From the NCBI GenBank assembly GCA_029449235.1, contig JANATG010000002.1:2666001-2730000 (forward strand): a stretch of DNA of 64,000 bases, in the 5' to 3' direction. Within the stretch, counting starts at the first letter, position 1. The number at the start of each line of letters is the position of its first letter. Position numbers and translations under genes: made by a program. The DNA comes from Linnemannia schmuckeri (lineage: Eukaryota; Mortierellomycota; Mortierellomycetes; Mortierellales; Mortierellaceae). The notes under the pieces were generated by a model. The model saw only the letters and a list, made by a program, of their open reading frames with translations. It did not search any database and was not told the origin of the DNA. Shown in pieces: positions 45,537-57,296 of this stretch.

Positions 45537-46390
45537 TTATTGCTCATCGGCAGCCTCCTTCTTGGGGGCAGCCTTCTTCTCCTCCTCAACACCGGTGGCG
45601 CGGGTGTAGATCCACTGGGCACCGTGGGTGGAGACGGGGACAATGAGACCCTGGTTGGCCAACTCGCGGATGGCGGCACGGGCGAGCGAGCCGTTGATGC
45701 GGAGGCGGTCAACGAGAACCGAGGGGGAAACCAACTTGTAGGTGGGGACCTCCTTCATGAGCTTGTCATAGGTAGTCTTGTCGAGGATGACGGCGTTGTT
45801 GGCCTTGTCCTTAACCTTTCCCTTGGACCATTTCTATGTATATGAGGTGGGTAATACATTACGTTAGTCTTTTTGTTTGTTCGATGGGTTATCGACAAGT
45901 TGCCTGCGGTCTCTCTCAATTGTGTCCAATGCATCTTGTCTGCTCACTTGTCAGAGGAAACAAAATGAACCGTTCTGTTGTTAAGTGAAGAAGACTTCAC
46001 TGACTCTAAAGGCCAGTTGTTGACTGATCAAAGCGATATCAAATAAAAACTTTCGCGTCTACAAAAGCCGACAAAATTCCATGCCGGTGGTTGGCCAACA
46101 CTCTCTATTGCTGCCTATATTCCTCCATATCAGCTCCTTGCCCTCGAATACAAAGAGTGTCGAAGCGGGTGCCGTACCTTCTTCTTGGCTTTGCCACCCG
46201 AGGATGACGAAGGCTTGGCGGCGACGTCCTTTTTGGCCTATTAGGGTTGGAAGTTGCAAAAAACAGAATAACAAAAAACGGTTAATAATATGGTCCAAAG
46301 AGAAAGATGAAGAGAGGCTTAAGGCAACGTCCGAGATTCCCGAGTTGCTGACACAAATTGGTGCTGAACTTCGAAAGAGTATCCCACCAT
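45537..46390 (-). CDS. RPS25: Ribosomal protein eS25 (RPS25)
   Basis: Exon 3 (45833-45537) encodes the conserved body: KWSKGKVKDKANNAVILDK, KEVPTYKLVSPSVLVDRLRI, NGSLARAAIRELANQGLIVP and QWIYTRAT. Exon 2 (46237-46178) encodes the basic AKKDVAAKPSSSSGGKAKKK. The first exon is probably just the ATG at 46390-46388, spliced at a GTGGGA donor, giving 119 residues. That placement is the uncertain part, although minimal first exons are common in fungal ribosomal protein genes. Intron 2 is 344 nt. eS25 is a small-subunit head protein. The C-terminal tail is Lys/Glu/Ala-rich. Confidence 0.9.
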
Positions 46391-47283
46391 GAGCCAACCA
46401 TCGTCCTATGCAGAGGTTGCATCGTCCTGCTCCTGAACGATAAAAAATACTACCGTAGATCTGGTTATGCACTTGTTGGTTTTGCTGAGAATATCCTGGC
46501 GCAGGCTCTACTTCTTTTTCCCGTGTTCCCTGTTCGAAAACAACAATCTCCAGGCAAAAGGCGAGCGAGAAGCGTTCGACAGTATAAGTCTGCGGTGATC
46601 AGCAGACCAGATTCAGAGGTGTGATGAACTGGCCGACTGAACGACTGAACGACTGAACGGCGGACTCCTGTGCTGTACTCTGTTAGGCCTTAAGAAATCC
46701 TTCTGCTCGCCTCAACTCAACCAGACCATCGCCCCCCACTTCATCGTTGGGCCAGACGGGACCATAACGATAAACTTTTGTTGAAGTTTTTCCTGAGCCG
46801 CTCGTTGACGCCATATCTGTAGTGATACCGGTAGTGTCGAGGACAATTGTTTCCAAGAGTTGCAGCGTTGTTGGGATGGATCGATGGATCGATTACGGTT
46901 GTCGATGGATTGGGATGTGCGCTGTTAACCAGCTTAGAGTAAGACACCACTCTCGACCAATCAGATCAGAATACTGCCGCTTGATGGGTCCCAACTAACC
47001 ATTGTGATTGTAAGAGAGAGATTTCTGTTATCAAACAACGCCCACTCCTAAATGGAAATTCATTTCTGCACCTTAAGCGCGAGTCATGTGACGTAAACAG
47101 GAATACAAGGTCGAGGCCGTTACTTCCTGACACTTGTTGTTTCCCGCTTGCAAATCGCACTCTCAGTTTGGATATTAGGACTTTGACACAAGGGCACAAA
47201 AAAGGTCCGAAAACACCGAAGGAAGGAACAAAGATCACCATCACCTTCCTTTTCACGGACAAGGGCAAAACGATCGCACATCC
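46391..47283. other. Divergent intergenic region between eS25 and the PPR gene
   Basis: No gene is supported. It includes a short triple tandem (CTGAACGA, about 46638-46662). It probably holds both promoters. Confidence 0.4.
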
Positions 47284-49578
47284 ATGCCAAAGCCGCTTCC
47301 CGCAGGAGGAAGAGGAGCACCAGGCGGCCTACTGCTGCTCCATGGACGACGTCAACATCATAGACGATTCCCATCCAGTCGAAGGCTCCTTCTCGCCCAG
47401 GAACAGGAATCTCTCCACCGAACCTGGAACGCCGTGATTCAGTTCTCAGCCCGCCACCTCTTTTGCCCCGCTCACGCCCATACTCAAGTCCAAACTGTCA
47501 CTACTACCGCGACTACGGCATACAAACCAATTGCTGCTGTAAGCCGGATACATGGATCTGGATCAGGAGGAGGAGGACATCTTCATCTTTCACACCATAC
47601 CACAGCAGCTACCCGATCCATAAATGGTTTGCTTCTGCCAGGATCAAACCTCACAGTCTCATCGCGGGGAGCTGCCAGTTTTGTCCCACGCAAGCTGTCG
47701 ACCGCTGCAGCCATTGAGTCCAGCGAAGATGCGTCACTTTACTCTTCAGGATACGCTCATCAGCGTTCACCACAAGATATTTGCTTCCAGAGAGAGCCTA
47801 TTACTGCAGTGCCGAGTCGTTCGTCGGGATCAGGACCGGCTACGCCAGGAAGAGGTGCCGCGCCGCACTCTGCACACAAACCAACATCAATATCGCCAAG
47901 ACAGGATGAGAAGGATGAGTTGACGCCATCTGTAGAGTCTTCACCAAAGCAAACCCACATCAAATCTTCTTCCTGGCGCTTCCCCATCGAAGACTCCGGG
48001 TCAAAATTCTATAATGACAACAACGACCCCAACCCTCTCGAACCCGTTCAATCATGGGCTTCTACCGCCAACGCCCTCTCAGAACTCTATAAATCCCTCC
48101 ACCACCTTAGCTCCTCCTCGTCCTCCTCCAAATCCACTACCACAACCGGACGCTCTTCATCGGCAACAATCTTACACTCAGCGCTGGCGAACTATAACTA
48201 CCTCAGCCGCCTTCAGTCCTTGTACGACACCATCCTGGTTCCTCGACGACATACAAGGGCGTTGTTTCTTCTTCAGGGGCGCGAACCCAAGACCCGAAAC
48301 AATCTGGAGCAACTCCTCAGGATCACTACGGACTTGATCTGGCTGAATGAGAAGGAGCGACAGAAGAAGCGTCGAACTGCATCCAAACTCGCCTCGTTTG
48401 CTATTTCCACCTCAGCAGGTTCGACAACCAACAGTAGCGCCACGTCGTCTTATGTATATAACCCCGCGGACGACTATCATGGGCTGAGGGTCTCAGAGTA
48501 CACCATTTTGATGAACTGGATTGGATCCCTCACCAGCACACTCGGCGCCCAATCATCTTCGGCCGCCATCTCAGTCGCCAACAGTCCCTCAATACCTTCT
48601 ACCACCACCGCCGCAACCACCGCTCGCTCAATGGCGCCAACGCCCCGTTATCAGCACCCCATCGCGCTCTCAGGCCCCGTCGACCAGGCTTGGGCAATAT
48701 GGCAGGACTTTCTCTTGACGGGGATGAAGCCTGATATTGTCCTGTACACCATGCTGATGGATACGTTGCTCAAGGCCAGGGAATTCGAACGTGCCGACCA
48801 GATCTGGAATCATATGCAGAGTCAAGGGTCTTCTAGTGATGGTGGCAAGGGGTCTTCTAGAAACGGGTCAGTAACCGCGGGACTGGAAGTCATATCATCA
48901 CCAAGGTCACCGTCATCTACCCGCTCCAGGGAGCACTCAGAAGCAACGAGTCCCAATACTCACGCAGTCGTCCCCAACCTGCAGACATTGTCGGTCATGA
49001 TGCAGTCACATATCCAAGAGTCTGACATTGATGGCGTCGCCAGGACATACAAGCAGTTGCACCAGACAACCCTCCACCGAGAACAACAACGGCCCATTAA
49101 CACTGTCCTTGTCAACCAGATCCTGAAGGTTCTTGTTGATTTGGGTGAGACCAAGGCTGCGAGAGCGATCTTTTCCGAGATGCAGGTCGATGATTGCGAC
49201 ATTGGAGCTGGGTCTCTTAGTTTTGGTTCGTACACCGAGGAAAATTATACCAACAACAACGGCGGCGTCGCCACAGCTCCAGCCTCTGCTACCGCTACTA
49301 GACCTGCGGTGTTTTCGACGCCGATTCATCACCAGACATCCCGGCGACGCGCATCCTGGAAACGCGACAACCGGAAACGTCCCTCCTCCTCAACCATCTC
49401 AACGTCAGACACATCAACAGCAGCAGGATTGTCGATCCGACCGAACGAGGCGACCTACAGACTGATGCTTCAAGTTGCACGACGCGAAATGGACTCTGAC
49501 CTCGAAGACCAAGTCCTGAAAGAGCTCCGGTGTCTCCCTCTTCCTTCTTCCTCTCCCTCCTCTGAACCACTCAAATAA
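47284..49578 (+). CDS. Pentatricopeptide-repeat (PPR) protein, probably mitochondrial
   Basis: A single ORF of 764 residues. The N-terminus is Arg-rich and free of acidic residues (MPKPLPAGGRGAPGG...GRRQHHRRFPSSRRLLL), as in mitochondrial presequences. The middle is Ser/Thr-rich and low in complexity. PPR-type helical pairs are visible at about 460-520 (AWAIWQDFLLTGMKPDIVLY, then ADQIWNHMQSQG), 560-640 (VVPNLQTLSVMMQSHI, then TKAARAIFSEMQ) and the C-terminus (RPNEATYRLMLQVARREM). The final PPR is interrupted by Ser/Thr insertions, which is usual in fungi. PPR proteins bind organellar RNA and act in processing, stability or translation; the RNA target cannot be inferred. The TAA at 49576-49578 is followed closely by the convergent DAD1 gene. 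Confidence 0.82.
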   Translation: MPKPLPAGGRGAPGGLLLLHGRRQHHRRFPSSRRLLLAQEQESLHRTWNAVIQFSARHLFCPAHAHTQVQTVTTTATTAYKPIAAVSRIHGSGSGGGGHLHLSHHTTAATRSINGLLLPGSNLTVSSRGAASFVPRKLSTAAAIESSEDASLYSSGYAHQRSPQDICFQREPITAVPSRSSGSGPATPGRGAAPHSAHKPTSISPRQDEKDELTPSVESSPKQTHIKSSSWRFPIEDSGSKFYNDNNDPNPLEPVQSWASTANALSELYKSLHHLSSSSSSSKSTTTTGRSSSATILHSALANYNYLSRLQSLYDTILVPRRHTRALFLLQGREPKTRNNLEQLLRITTDLIWLNEKERQKKRRTASKLASFAISTSAGSTTNSSATSSYVYNPADDYHGLRVSEYTILMNWIGSLTSTLGAQSSSAAISVANSPSIPSTTTAATTARSMAPTPRYQHPIALSGPVDQAWAIWQDFLLTGMKPDIVLYTMLMDTLLKAREFERADQIWNHMQSQGSSSDGGKGSSRNGSVTAGLEVISSPRSPSSTRSREHSEATSPNTHAVVPNLQTLSVMMQSHIQESDIDGVARTYKQLHQTTLHREQQRPINTVLVNQILKVLVDLGETKAARAIFSEMQVDDCDIGAGSLSFGSYTEENYTNNNGGVATAPASATATRPAVFSTPIHHQTSRRRASWKRDNRKRPSSSTISTSDTSTAAGLSIRPNEATYRLMLQVARREMDSDLEDQVLKELRCLPLPSSSPSSEPLK

Positions 49579-49886
49579 TAAAAACGCGACTCTCCATTTT
49601 AGACACGTTGCGCCATCTTCATCCACGTTTTTTTCAACATTTTCTTTTGTTTTTGTTTTGATTCCATGTTGTATTAATATAACAGGTGATAGTTTTGTTG
49701 CTGGTTAAATAGTAAGGTTGGTATTATTGTACAAATTTTCCGTGTGCGTTGATGTTGTGGCTGCCCTAATGTTGACTGTTGGCGTGCGTGCTTTCTTCTG
49801 CAGTCTGGCGTCCTGTTCTGTTCGTTTATGATCCTGGGTGGTTTTCACTCCCTTAGACATAAGGTCTTTCCGCGCCTCCATCTCTC

Positions 49887-50426
49887 TCACACATCCTCCT
49901 CTCCTTGCTCGTGTACCCGATCCTCCTGACTTTGCTGTTGTTGCTCCTCGTCGTCCTCTGCATACCGACCCTCACTTTGTTCGTGTTCCTGCTCGTCTTC
50001 CTCCTCCTCCTGAGCCAACAACTCCCTATCAAATCGCTCCTCCTCCGCACGCTGGGACGCCGAGGCATGAAAATGTTTCCACAATTGACTCAGCTGCTCA
50101 AACTCCTGACCGATCGTGATGATTGTCTCTAAGTTCCTGTTCAGAATGTTCACATTGCTCAGCACCTGGCCCATCTCCTAGAAATAGACCAACAGTGAAA
50201 AATAAAAAAAAAGTCGGAGAGAACAAGGGGTACGTGTCAGATTTGCTTTCGTGGGTTTGCTTGCTTGAATGTTTTGTTTGTTGAATGCAAGGTCGTTGTC
50301 CATAAGGGTAAGAGGGGGAATTACGATTTGGATGTTTGTGATCAGGCGATTCCGCTCGGCTTCAAAGGCTGCAGCCTCGCTGGCTGCTGTTGCCTGTCCT
50401 CCGTTGGTGCCTTGTGTAATGGCCAT
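49887..50426 (-). CDS. DAD1: DASH/Dam1 complex subunit Dad1
   Basis: Exons 50426-50325 and 50177-49887 give 130 residues. The conserved Dad1 core crosses the intron: FEAERNRLITNIQI | EMGQVLSNVNILNRNLETII then TIGQEFEQLSQLWKHF. In the family this stretch forms the coiled-coil helix of the heterodecameric DASH ring, which couples kinetochores to microtubule ends. Dad1 proteins are usually under 100 residues. Here a ~55-residue acidic Glu/Gln-rich tail is added (AQEEEEDEQEHEQSEGRYAE...), of unknown role. The assignment rests on the NLNxLNRNLExxIxVGxEF pattern. Confidence 0.85.
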
Positions 50427-50568
50427 TACTAAAGTATGTATGTTATCGGTCGAATCGCTGGTTGTGAACAAGAGTAGGTTGTGAAAGTGGTGGCAATATA
50501 TACTAGGAAAGGAAACAAAAAAATTACGAACATAGTAATATATTTTCAAAATTATGGGATAAAGTCAG

Positions 50569-53500
50569 TTACTCATCGTCTGAGTCGGCTTTAGGGCTGC
50601 CTTGAGTCGAACAAGCAACAACCTTGTCAGCATCTACGGCGTCGATGGCATTCCCACCTTCTTCCTCCTGCATTGCTTTATCCTCCTCCTTCTCGCCCAA
50701 ACTACTGCCACTGACAGCAGCCTGCTTCTGCATCTGAAAGTTCAACAGGTTATCCTCCATTGCCTGCGAACTAGTTCGACTAGAGTTGCTATTGATACGC
50801 ACTACTGCCTTCCTGTCATCCTCCACTGTCTCCAATCGTTTATCTCTCTTGTCCTCCTCCTCGGCACCAGCGCCTGCACCACCACCAGTAACAACAATAG
50901 GTGCAATCTCCTCATCCTTGATAAGATCCTCACCTTCTTCAACATGCTCGGGTCCAGGTACAAACGACTCCCGTTCAATGGCTTCCTTCGCATCCTCCGG
51001 TTCCTCTTCTTTGTGCTTAAGACCATTTCCAGAATGCGGCGGTCGCGACCTCGAGGACCCTCTGCTCTCGCTTGGACTGCTATGCCGCGTTGTTGTGCTC
51101 TCGCTCTCACTTCCTCGACGCATATGGCTTCCTTGCCTCGCCCTCGACCTCACCGGCGGTGGTGTAAACGTCGCTGCGGCCTGGAAGAAACTGCCAAAGT
51201 CATTCACTGTCGCAAGTGCAAGTCGACCGCCACCGCTTGCTGTGCTTCCAGGACTCTTAACCCGTGGAAACCCTTCAGTCGCGGTCGAGCCTTGCAACGA
51301 CGCGGAAGATCCAGAGGGAGGAACACCCTGACCAGAGCCTGGCTTTGATGATGCATTCTTAGAGGCTACAGACCATGCGCCAAGAGCAGAGTCGCGATCC
51401 ATGGTGCTATTAAAGTACCGACGACCCGTCGGGCCGACTGGTGAAGAAGGTGTTACCGTCATAGGTCCATGTCTCTGCGTACGTTCATAGCCGTGTCCGC
51501 CGCTGCCAGCACCACCGCTGCCATCACCGTAGCGCGATCCTGGTCTACTTCTGCTGCTGTATCGACCATTGGAACCTCCTCCCATACTGCCACCACCGCC
51601 TCCTGGAGGCCTATTATAGCTGTTGTTGAATCTCTCCTCCGATGTCATTGCTCTACGGTCCCGTGATGATCCGGTATTGAGGTAGTGTCCGTCATCATCG
51701 TTATTATGGCGCGCTGGTACCTTATGGTGATACTGCTCGCTCGATCGGGGGGGTTGACCTTGATTACTCGCGTCGTCGCGGCTCATAAAAATCATCTGCG
51801 ACTCTCCAGGCTCAGAACTGCTCCAGTCCGACAGCCCAGCGTTTCCGTCATTGAGCCAAGGATCCGACCCTCCTTGTCCGTGAGCAGCCTCTCGCTTCTT
51901 CTGGGTGCTCCCGCGTCCCCGATAGTCCTGCTCTTCTTCAACCTCCAGATTCGAGTGCTGTTGTTGCTGCTGTTGCTGCTGTTGTTGTTGTTGGTGTTGT
52001 TGTTGCTGTGTCTTTTGACGGCTGTTATATGAAGGGTCGTATTTACCCATCTTGTCCCAGCGCTCCGTTACAGCCATAAACGTAGGTTTGGCCTCGATAG
52101 GGAATTCCGACACAAGTCCTGTGCTCCAATCGACTAAGTCACTGACAGCCTTTCCTTGAGTAGTGCTCCCCCAGCTACTGATACCAGAATCGGCTGTAGA
52201 ACTGCTCGTTGCAGCTGGTTGAGACCAAGGGTCTGATTTTGCGCTGGCTGCTGCTGCTGGTAACGCTCCCAATGAATCTGTCTTCTTGGCCGCCTCGTTC
52301 TGGGTATTATCCTGTTGGGCAGTTGTGGTGTTCCTCCTGGTATCAGAATCTGGTGCTGCCATCCAAGAAGAGCTGTCGGAGGTAGCAGAGGGCTTGTTTA
52401 ATGATGATGTGGCGGAGGATGGTTTTTGATAAGCGTTTGACGCGGCTAGTGCACTGTCGTTAGATTTCAATCCACCTGTCGAGTTTATGGGCCCACCATA
52501 AGGACGTCGCTCATCTGAAGGATACTGGTTTGAAGATCCGTACGATCCTGACGCGTTGGGCTTGACTGCGGTTGCGGATGGAACAACAGGTGACTGGGAT
52601 GGGGTGAGGACAGCATTCAGAAGCGAGGCGACGGTTGCCGTGGAGCGAGGAGGGGTTGCGACTACAGGCGCAAGAGGTGCTTTAGGATATGCCTGAGCTG
52701 CACGCTGTTGCTGCTGTTGTTGCTGCTGCTGTTGTTGTTGCTGTTGCTGCTGATGCTGCTGTGGATGTTGGGGTGGGGGCTGCTGCTTTCCTGAGCTGAT
52801 GATGCGAATGCCGTTCCAGGTTGAGTCCTGTGAACCAGAGACCTGATCCTCTGTTGTCTGCGTCGCCATTTCGCGGTAGATCTTGATCACGGTGTACTGT
52901 GTCCCTGCTATACTCTATTATTAAGAAAGGCAATTTAAACAAGCTTGCGCATCGAGTTAGGTGCGAGCTTGTAAATATATTTGCTGCATAATAATGACAT
53001 ACGAAAAGGACAAATTAGAAATACTTACGTCGGCAAATCCGCCAGTACGCTCCAGCCTATCGTATGTCTCGTGAAAAAAGGCCGCCGAGGATTTCAACCC
53101 AACAGCATAGGGATCACTGCTCTTGGATTGTTGATAAGCCTTCAATGACTCTGACGGTCCCGAAGGCCCATCGTTGCTGTTGCTATTATTGTTGTTGTTC
53201 CCTTGACCCCTGTAAGAAGACAAGTCGCCAAAGGAGTTGCGGTGCTCGCTTCGACCGGGACCGTCGTAACCGTGAGAATTGGGAGGACTTCCGCTGTGAG
53301 TACTGTTGATCGAGGTCATGTTAGATGGGCGATCTGGGTACTGCGCGTTTTCGTTGCGAGGTCTTCCATTGCTGCCGTTAAATTGACCCCAAGGCGCGCC
53401 TCCTCGACCGCCGTTGTAACCACCTCCGGCTCCAGGTCCGCCACTAGGACCGTTGTTGTAGCCGGGTCCTGTGTTTCGTCGGTAGCCTCCTCCGCTGGAG

Positions 53501-53619
53501 TCACTCAAGTGACTATTGTAGCCATGGTGACCTCCGTTGTCGCCATGTCGGTCGTCATAGTCTTGACGTCCATTCCTGTTCGCGTATGCAACACCTCCTC
53601 CTCCTCCGCCTCTGTCCAT
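50569..53619 (-). CDS. Gly/Asn- and Gln/Ser-rich protein of unknown function
   Basis: Exons 53619-53029 and 52914-50569 join to 978 residues. The N-terminus is Gly/Asn/Tyr-rich with RGG-like pieces (MDRGGGGGGVAYANRNGRQD, NGGRGGAPWGQFNGSNGRPR). The only compact segment spans the intron: SSAAFFHETYDRLERTGGFA | D-SIAGTQYTVIKIYREMA. After it come two long poly-Gln tracts (about 52690-52757 and 51960-52015) and Ser/Gly-rich disorder with SR/RS dipeptides. The C-terminus is acidic. I do not recognise the family. The composition resembles RNA-binding or condensate-forming scaffolds, which is inference. The compact segment may interact with a partner. Confidence 0.8.
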
Positions 53620-55469
53620 GGTGTGCTTTGTCGCGTGTACTTTCAAGTGATGGTGGGTGATGCCTGCTTGTCTGTGGAAGTAAATCCAAGCAGCGGTAGT
53701 TTGCTTTTGCAATGCTTTTGAATCGAGTTTGTCCTAGATCGTCAATTGTTGAGCAAAAAAAAGAAGAGGGACAACAATAAAGAAAAAAAAAGTGAGCCAT
53801 GGTCATACGTTCCTCTATCTGGTTGTCTGCCCAAGGGCTTTCTGAACCATGGGACGAAGGAGAGGAGAGCAGTCACATGGAAATTGCCGTGGTGGCGTTA
53901 ACTGACCGGAACACATATCCAAAAGAGCGCCTTTCCACCGTCCTTCCTCTTCACATCCTCAATGCAGGCTCCGATCGACCTTGCCAAGGGTGATCTAGAT
54001 GCCATTGTTCTATCCAACCAGCTGTTTGTCAATAGGCTCAACCATCATTCCTCTCCTCCTTCTTCTTTTGCACAGATGTTTGACCCCGCATATTTCTGCA
54101 CCCATTGCTCATGCTCCAAGAAACCACTATAATCTGTTATCTCTCCCCTCCCTAGCTTCCTTTTGTTTCTAACGAACATGCCTGCATCCGCTATTATCTC
54201 CAGTCCAATCGTATTTTTGCATCCTGTCCATCCTAGTTTACCCCTTACGCCCTAGGATCTCGCTTTTTTCTGTTTTTCTCGGCTCTCTTTCTTCGTCGTA
54301 CCACAGGCAAACGAGCTTTTAATCTCTTCTTTTTCTCTTCAGTTGAGCTTGGGTCCCAGAAGCGTTAGCAATAACATAGACATTCCATCCATGCATTTCT
54401 AAACCCAACCCATTCCTCTTGTCCTTCGCTCGCACATCATACTTTTTCGACTGTGGACAATCATGCAATCAGTTGTCTGGGTGTCTCTACCTTGGGCTAT
54501 CCGCCAGAGAGTGCATGGCTTGTTTCGTCGCTTTTTGGGGTCTACTTGACTTGTGAGCAAATCGAGAAAAAGGTTTTCCGTGCCATGCAGTGCGGCGTCG
54601 ATCGGGTTCTTTGGTTGGTCCGGACAAAATAACAAATCCTCCTTCCTTTTTCTTATCCCCACAAATTTCCTTTTTGTGTTCGTTCATTTCTCAACTGCCA
54701 TGTGTTGGAACAATCCCTAGTTTTGCTCATACCCTTCGATTGTACCTTTGTCTCTTCTTCTCTTCGTCCCTCGCCTATGAACTTACTTTCGTTTTTCCTC
54801 CAATCATTTCTTGCAATTAGGAGAGAACGAATTGAACAAGAGAGACGTGGGATTAACTTTACATCTGCAGATGAAGAGTTGCGCCAAGATCCCGGACTAA
54901 AAATGGTACATATGTATTATGACCATGCAACAAGAGAAACCATCACCATCTCTTCTGTCCCGTTCCTTATTCAATGGCAAGAAAAAGACCCTGTTTCGCC
55001 CACAGTCCAGACACGCATCTCTCTTTCTCATCCCCGACGCACATTGATTAATCTGTAGAGCATAAAAGAAACAAACACACAAACAAACTAAACATGATTT
55101 GAAGCGTATACATGTGTTGGCTCAGGATTAAGATCTCTTTTGGTCTCTCTCTCGCTCGACAAAAAAAAATCAAATAAACAACAAACGGATGATTGTTTAT
55201 ATTTGTTGTTGTTGCCTCTTTGCTCGAGTCTTCTTTTTCTTATCATTCATGAGGGATAAAGAAACAACAAACGTTCCCATATAAGAACAAGGTCCTTTCT
55301 CTATTTTTTTCCGATTTTTCTTTGTCTTGGTCCTTGGCCCACTTTTCTCCCCCTCTTCCCTCGCTCCTCCTTGTTTTCCGACCACCTCTTTTCTCTCGAT
55401 CGACACTCAATCTTCCCCTGTCGCCCTATAATTTTCCCACACATTTAACCAGCAAAGTAAGAAAAACCA
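53620..55469. other. Intergenic region, divergent promoters
   Basis: No well supported gene. A 56-codon ORF at 53962-54132 is listed separately. The last ~200 bases are CT-rich, the leader of the permease gene. Confidence 0.4.
53962..54132 (+). CDS. Possible small ORF of unknown function
   Basis: 56 codons from ATG to TAA, starting MQAPIDLAKGDLDAIVLSNQ and ending FCTHCSCSKKPL. The first half has an ordered, coding-like composition. The sequence ATGCAG|G could instead be a splice acceptor of an unidentified gene. No family recognised. Confidence 0.2.
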   Translation: MQAPIDLAKGDLDAIVLSNQLFVNRLNHHSSPPSSFAQMFDPAYFCTHCSCSKKPL

Positions 55470-57296
55470 ATGACAGGCTCATTTTTAGAGCAATTGAACC
55501 AGGGCGTGGCCCAATCCAGGGTCGGAAAGTACTTCCGGCTCGAGGGTTCCGGTGCCCGTCGCGAACGTGTCGGATCCAAATTCACCACCGAGGTCCGCGC
55601 TGGCCTCACCACCTTCGTCACCATGGTATGAAAAATGAATCCCTCTCCCCAGCTTGAACATTGGATTTCTTTTTTAACTACTGCTGACATATGCACTTTT
55701 CCTCACGTCCTTAGGCATATATTATCTCGGTGAATGCGTTGATTGTGATGGACTCGGGTGGCCCCTGTATCTGCGAGAACGGCGAAGACCCAGTCTGCCT
55801 GAATAATCCCGCCTACAACGAATGGCTCGGAACCCTCAAACTCGACCTGATCACAGCCACTGCAGCCATCGCTTGTATCTCCACCTTCCTCATGGGACTC
55901 TTTGCCAACCTCCCCATTGGTCTCGCCCCTGGCATGGGTCTCAACGCCTACTTTACGTATACAGTCGTTGGGTTCCATGGAGGCAACAAGATCAAGTACG
56001 AGACCGCCCTCGCTGCCGTCTTTGTTGAGGGCTTACTTTTCATCCTCTTGTCCTTCTTTGGTGTCCGCCAATGGCTTGCTCGGTTGATTCCTCAAAGTAT
56101 TAAGATTGCTTCGGGTGCTGGCATTGGACTATACCTGTGCTTTATTGGAATGCAAACCTCGGCCGGTATTGGACTCATTGGCGGAGATGCTGCGACGCTG
56201 GTTCATCTTGACGGATGTGATAGGGATGCCAAGGGTATCTGTATTGATGGAACTCATATGCGGAGTGCGACTACCTGGATCGGTATCTTTGGATTCATCC
56301 TCATCTCCATCCTCCTCACCCTCCGCGTCAAGGGCGCAATCCTCTACGGCATCCTTGCCGTCTCGATCCTCTCGTGGATCCGCGGTACCGACTTTACATA
56401 CTTCCCTTACACCCCTGGCGGCGAGGCTTCCTTCGACTACTTCAAGAAGGTCGTCGCCTTCCACCCTATCCAAATGACATTCGTCAACATGAACTTTGAG
56501 CTCGACAACCATGAGATCTGGATCGCTCTTATTACTTTCCTCTACGTCGACATCATGGACACCACCGGCACCTTGTACTCCATGCCCAAATTCGGAGGAT
56601 ACATGTACAAGAACGGCGACTTTGACGGTTCCACCGCTGCATTTTTGTGTGACGCATCCTCTATCACTCTCGGTGCCGTCTTTGGCGTGCCCCCCCGTTA
56701 CCGCCTACATCGAGTCTGGAGCCGGAATCACCGAGGGCGGTCGTACAGGTCTGACCTCAATCTTCACCGCCTTCCTCTTCTTCATCTCTCTCTTCTTCTC
56801 CCCCATTTTTGCATCCTTCCCTCCATGGGCCACCGGCCCTGCTCTAATCGTAGTTGGATCCATGATGGCCAAATCCGTCCAGTCCATCAACTGGAGCTAT
56901 GTCGGAGACGCCATCCCAGCCTTCTTGACCATCGCCCTCATGCCCCTCTCATACTCCATCTCCTACGGTCTCATCGCCGGTATCGGCACCTACGCCGTCA
57001 TCAACGGTGTCATCTATGTCCTCGAACTCATTTCTGGTGGCCGTATCACCCCCTCAGACAAGGACCTGAAGGAGCATTGGAACAATGAAGGGTTCACGGT
57101 CGAGACTGTCTTGCCCGCGTGGATGCAGATTATTATCTGCAAGCTCAATGGAACCACATATGTGGATCCCTTGGATAAGATGGAGGAGGAGGAGCGTTTG
57201 GAACGAGAGTTGGCGGCATGTGCGGACGCGGTGGATGCCAAGATCGAGATTGATACCCATGGTGCCCAACCTGCCCTTGCATCCGTTGAGCACTAA
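55470..57296 (+). CDS. AzgA-type purine permease, frame broken at a C7 run
   Basis: Exon 1 is 55470-55625 (MTGSFLEQLNQGVAQSRVGK...), exon 2 is 55715-57296. The family signature is clear: VRAGLTTFVTMAYIISVNAL, LPIGLAPGMGLNAYFTYTVV, VDIMDTTGTLYSMPKFGGYM, AYIESGAGITEGGRTGLTSI. About 12-14 membrane segments can be seen. AzgA-like carriers import adenine, guanine and hypoxanthine with protons across the plasma membrane. The reading frame changes at the run of seven C at 56690-56696, inside FGVPP|VTAYIESG. The sequence on both sides is otherwise uninterrupted, with no intron signals. With one base fewer the product would be 578 residues, normal for the family. So either a sequence error or a very recent null allele. 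Confidence 0.85.

Noticed and set aside
54702..55058. 118-codon plus-strand frame upstream of the permease
   Set aside because: No domain, no splice partner; most likely part of a leader or chance.
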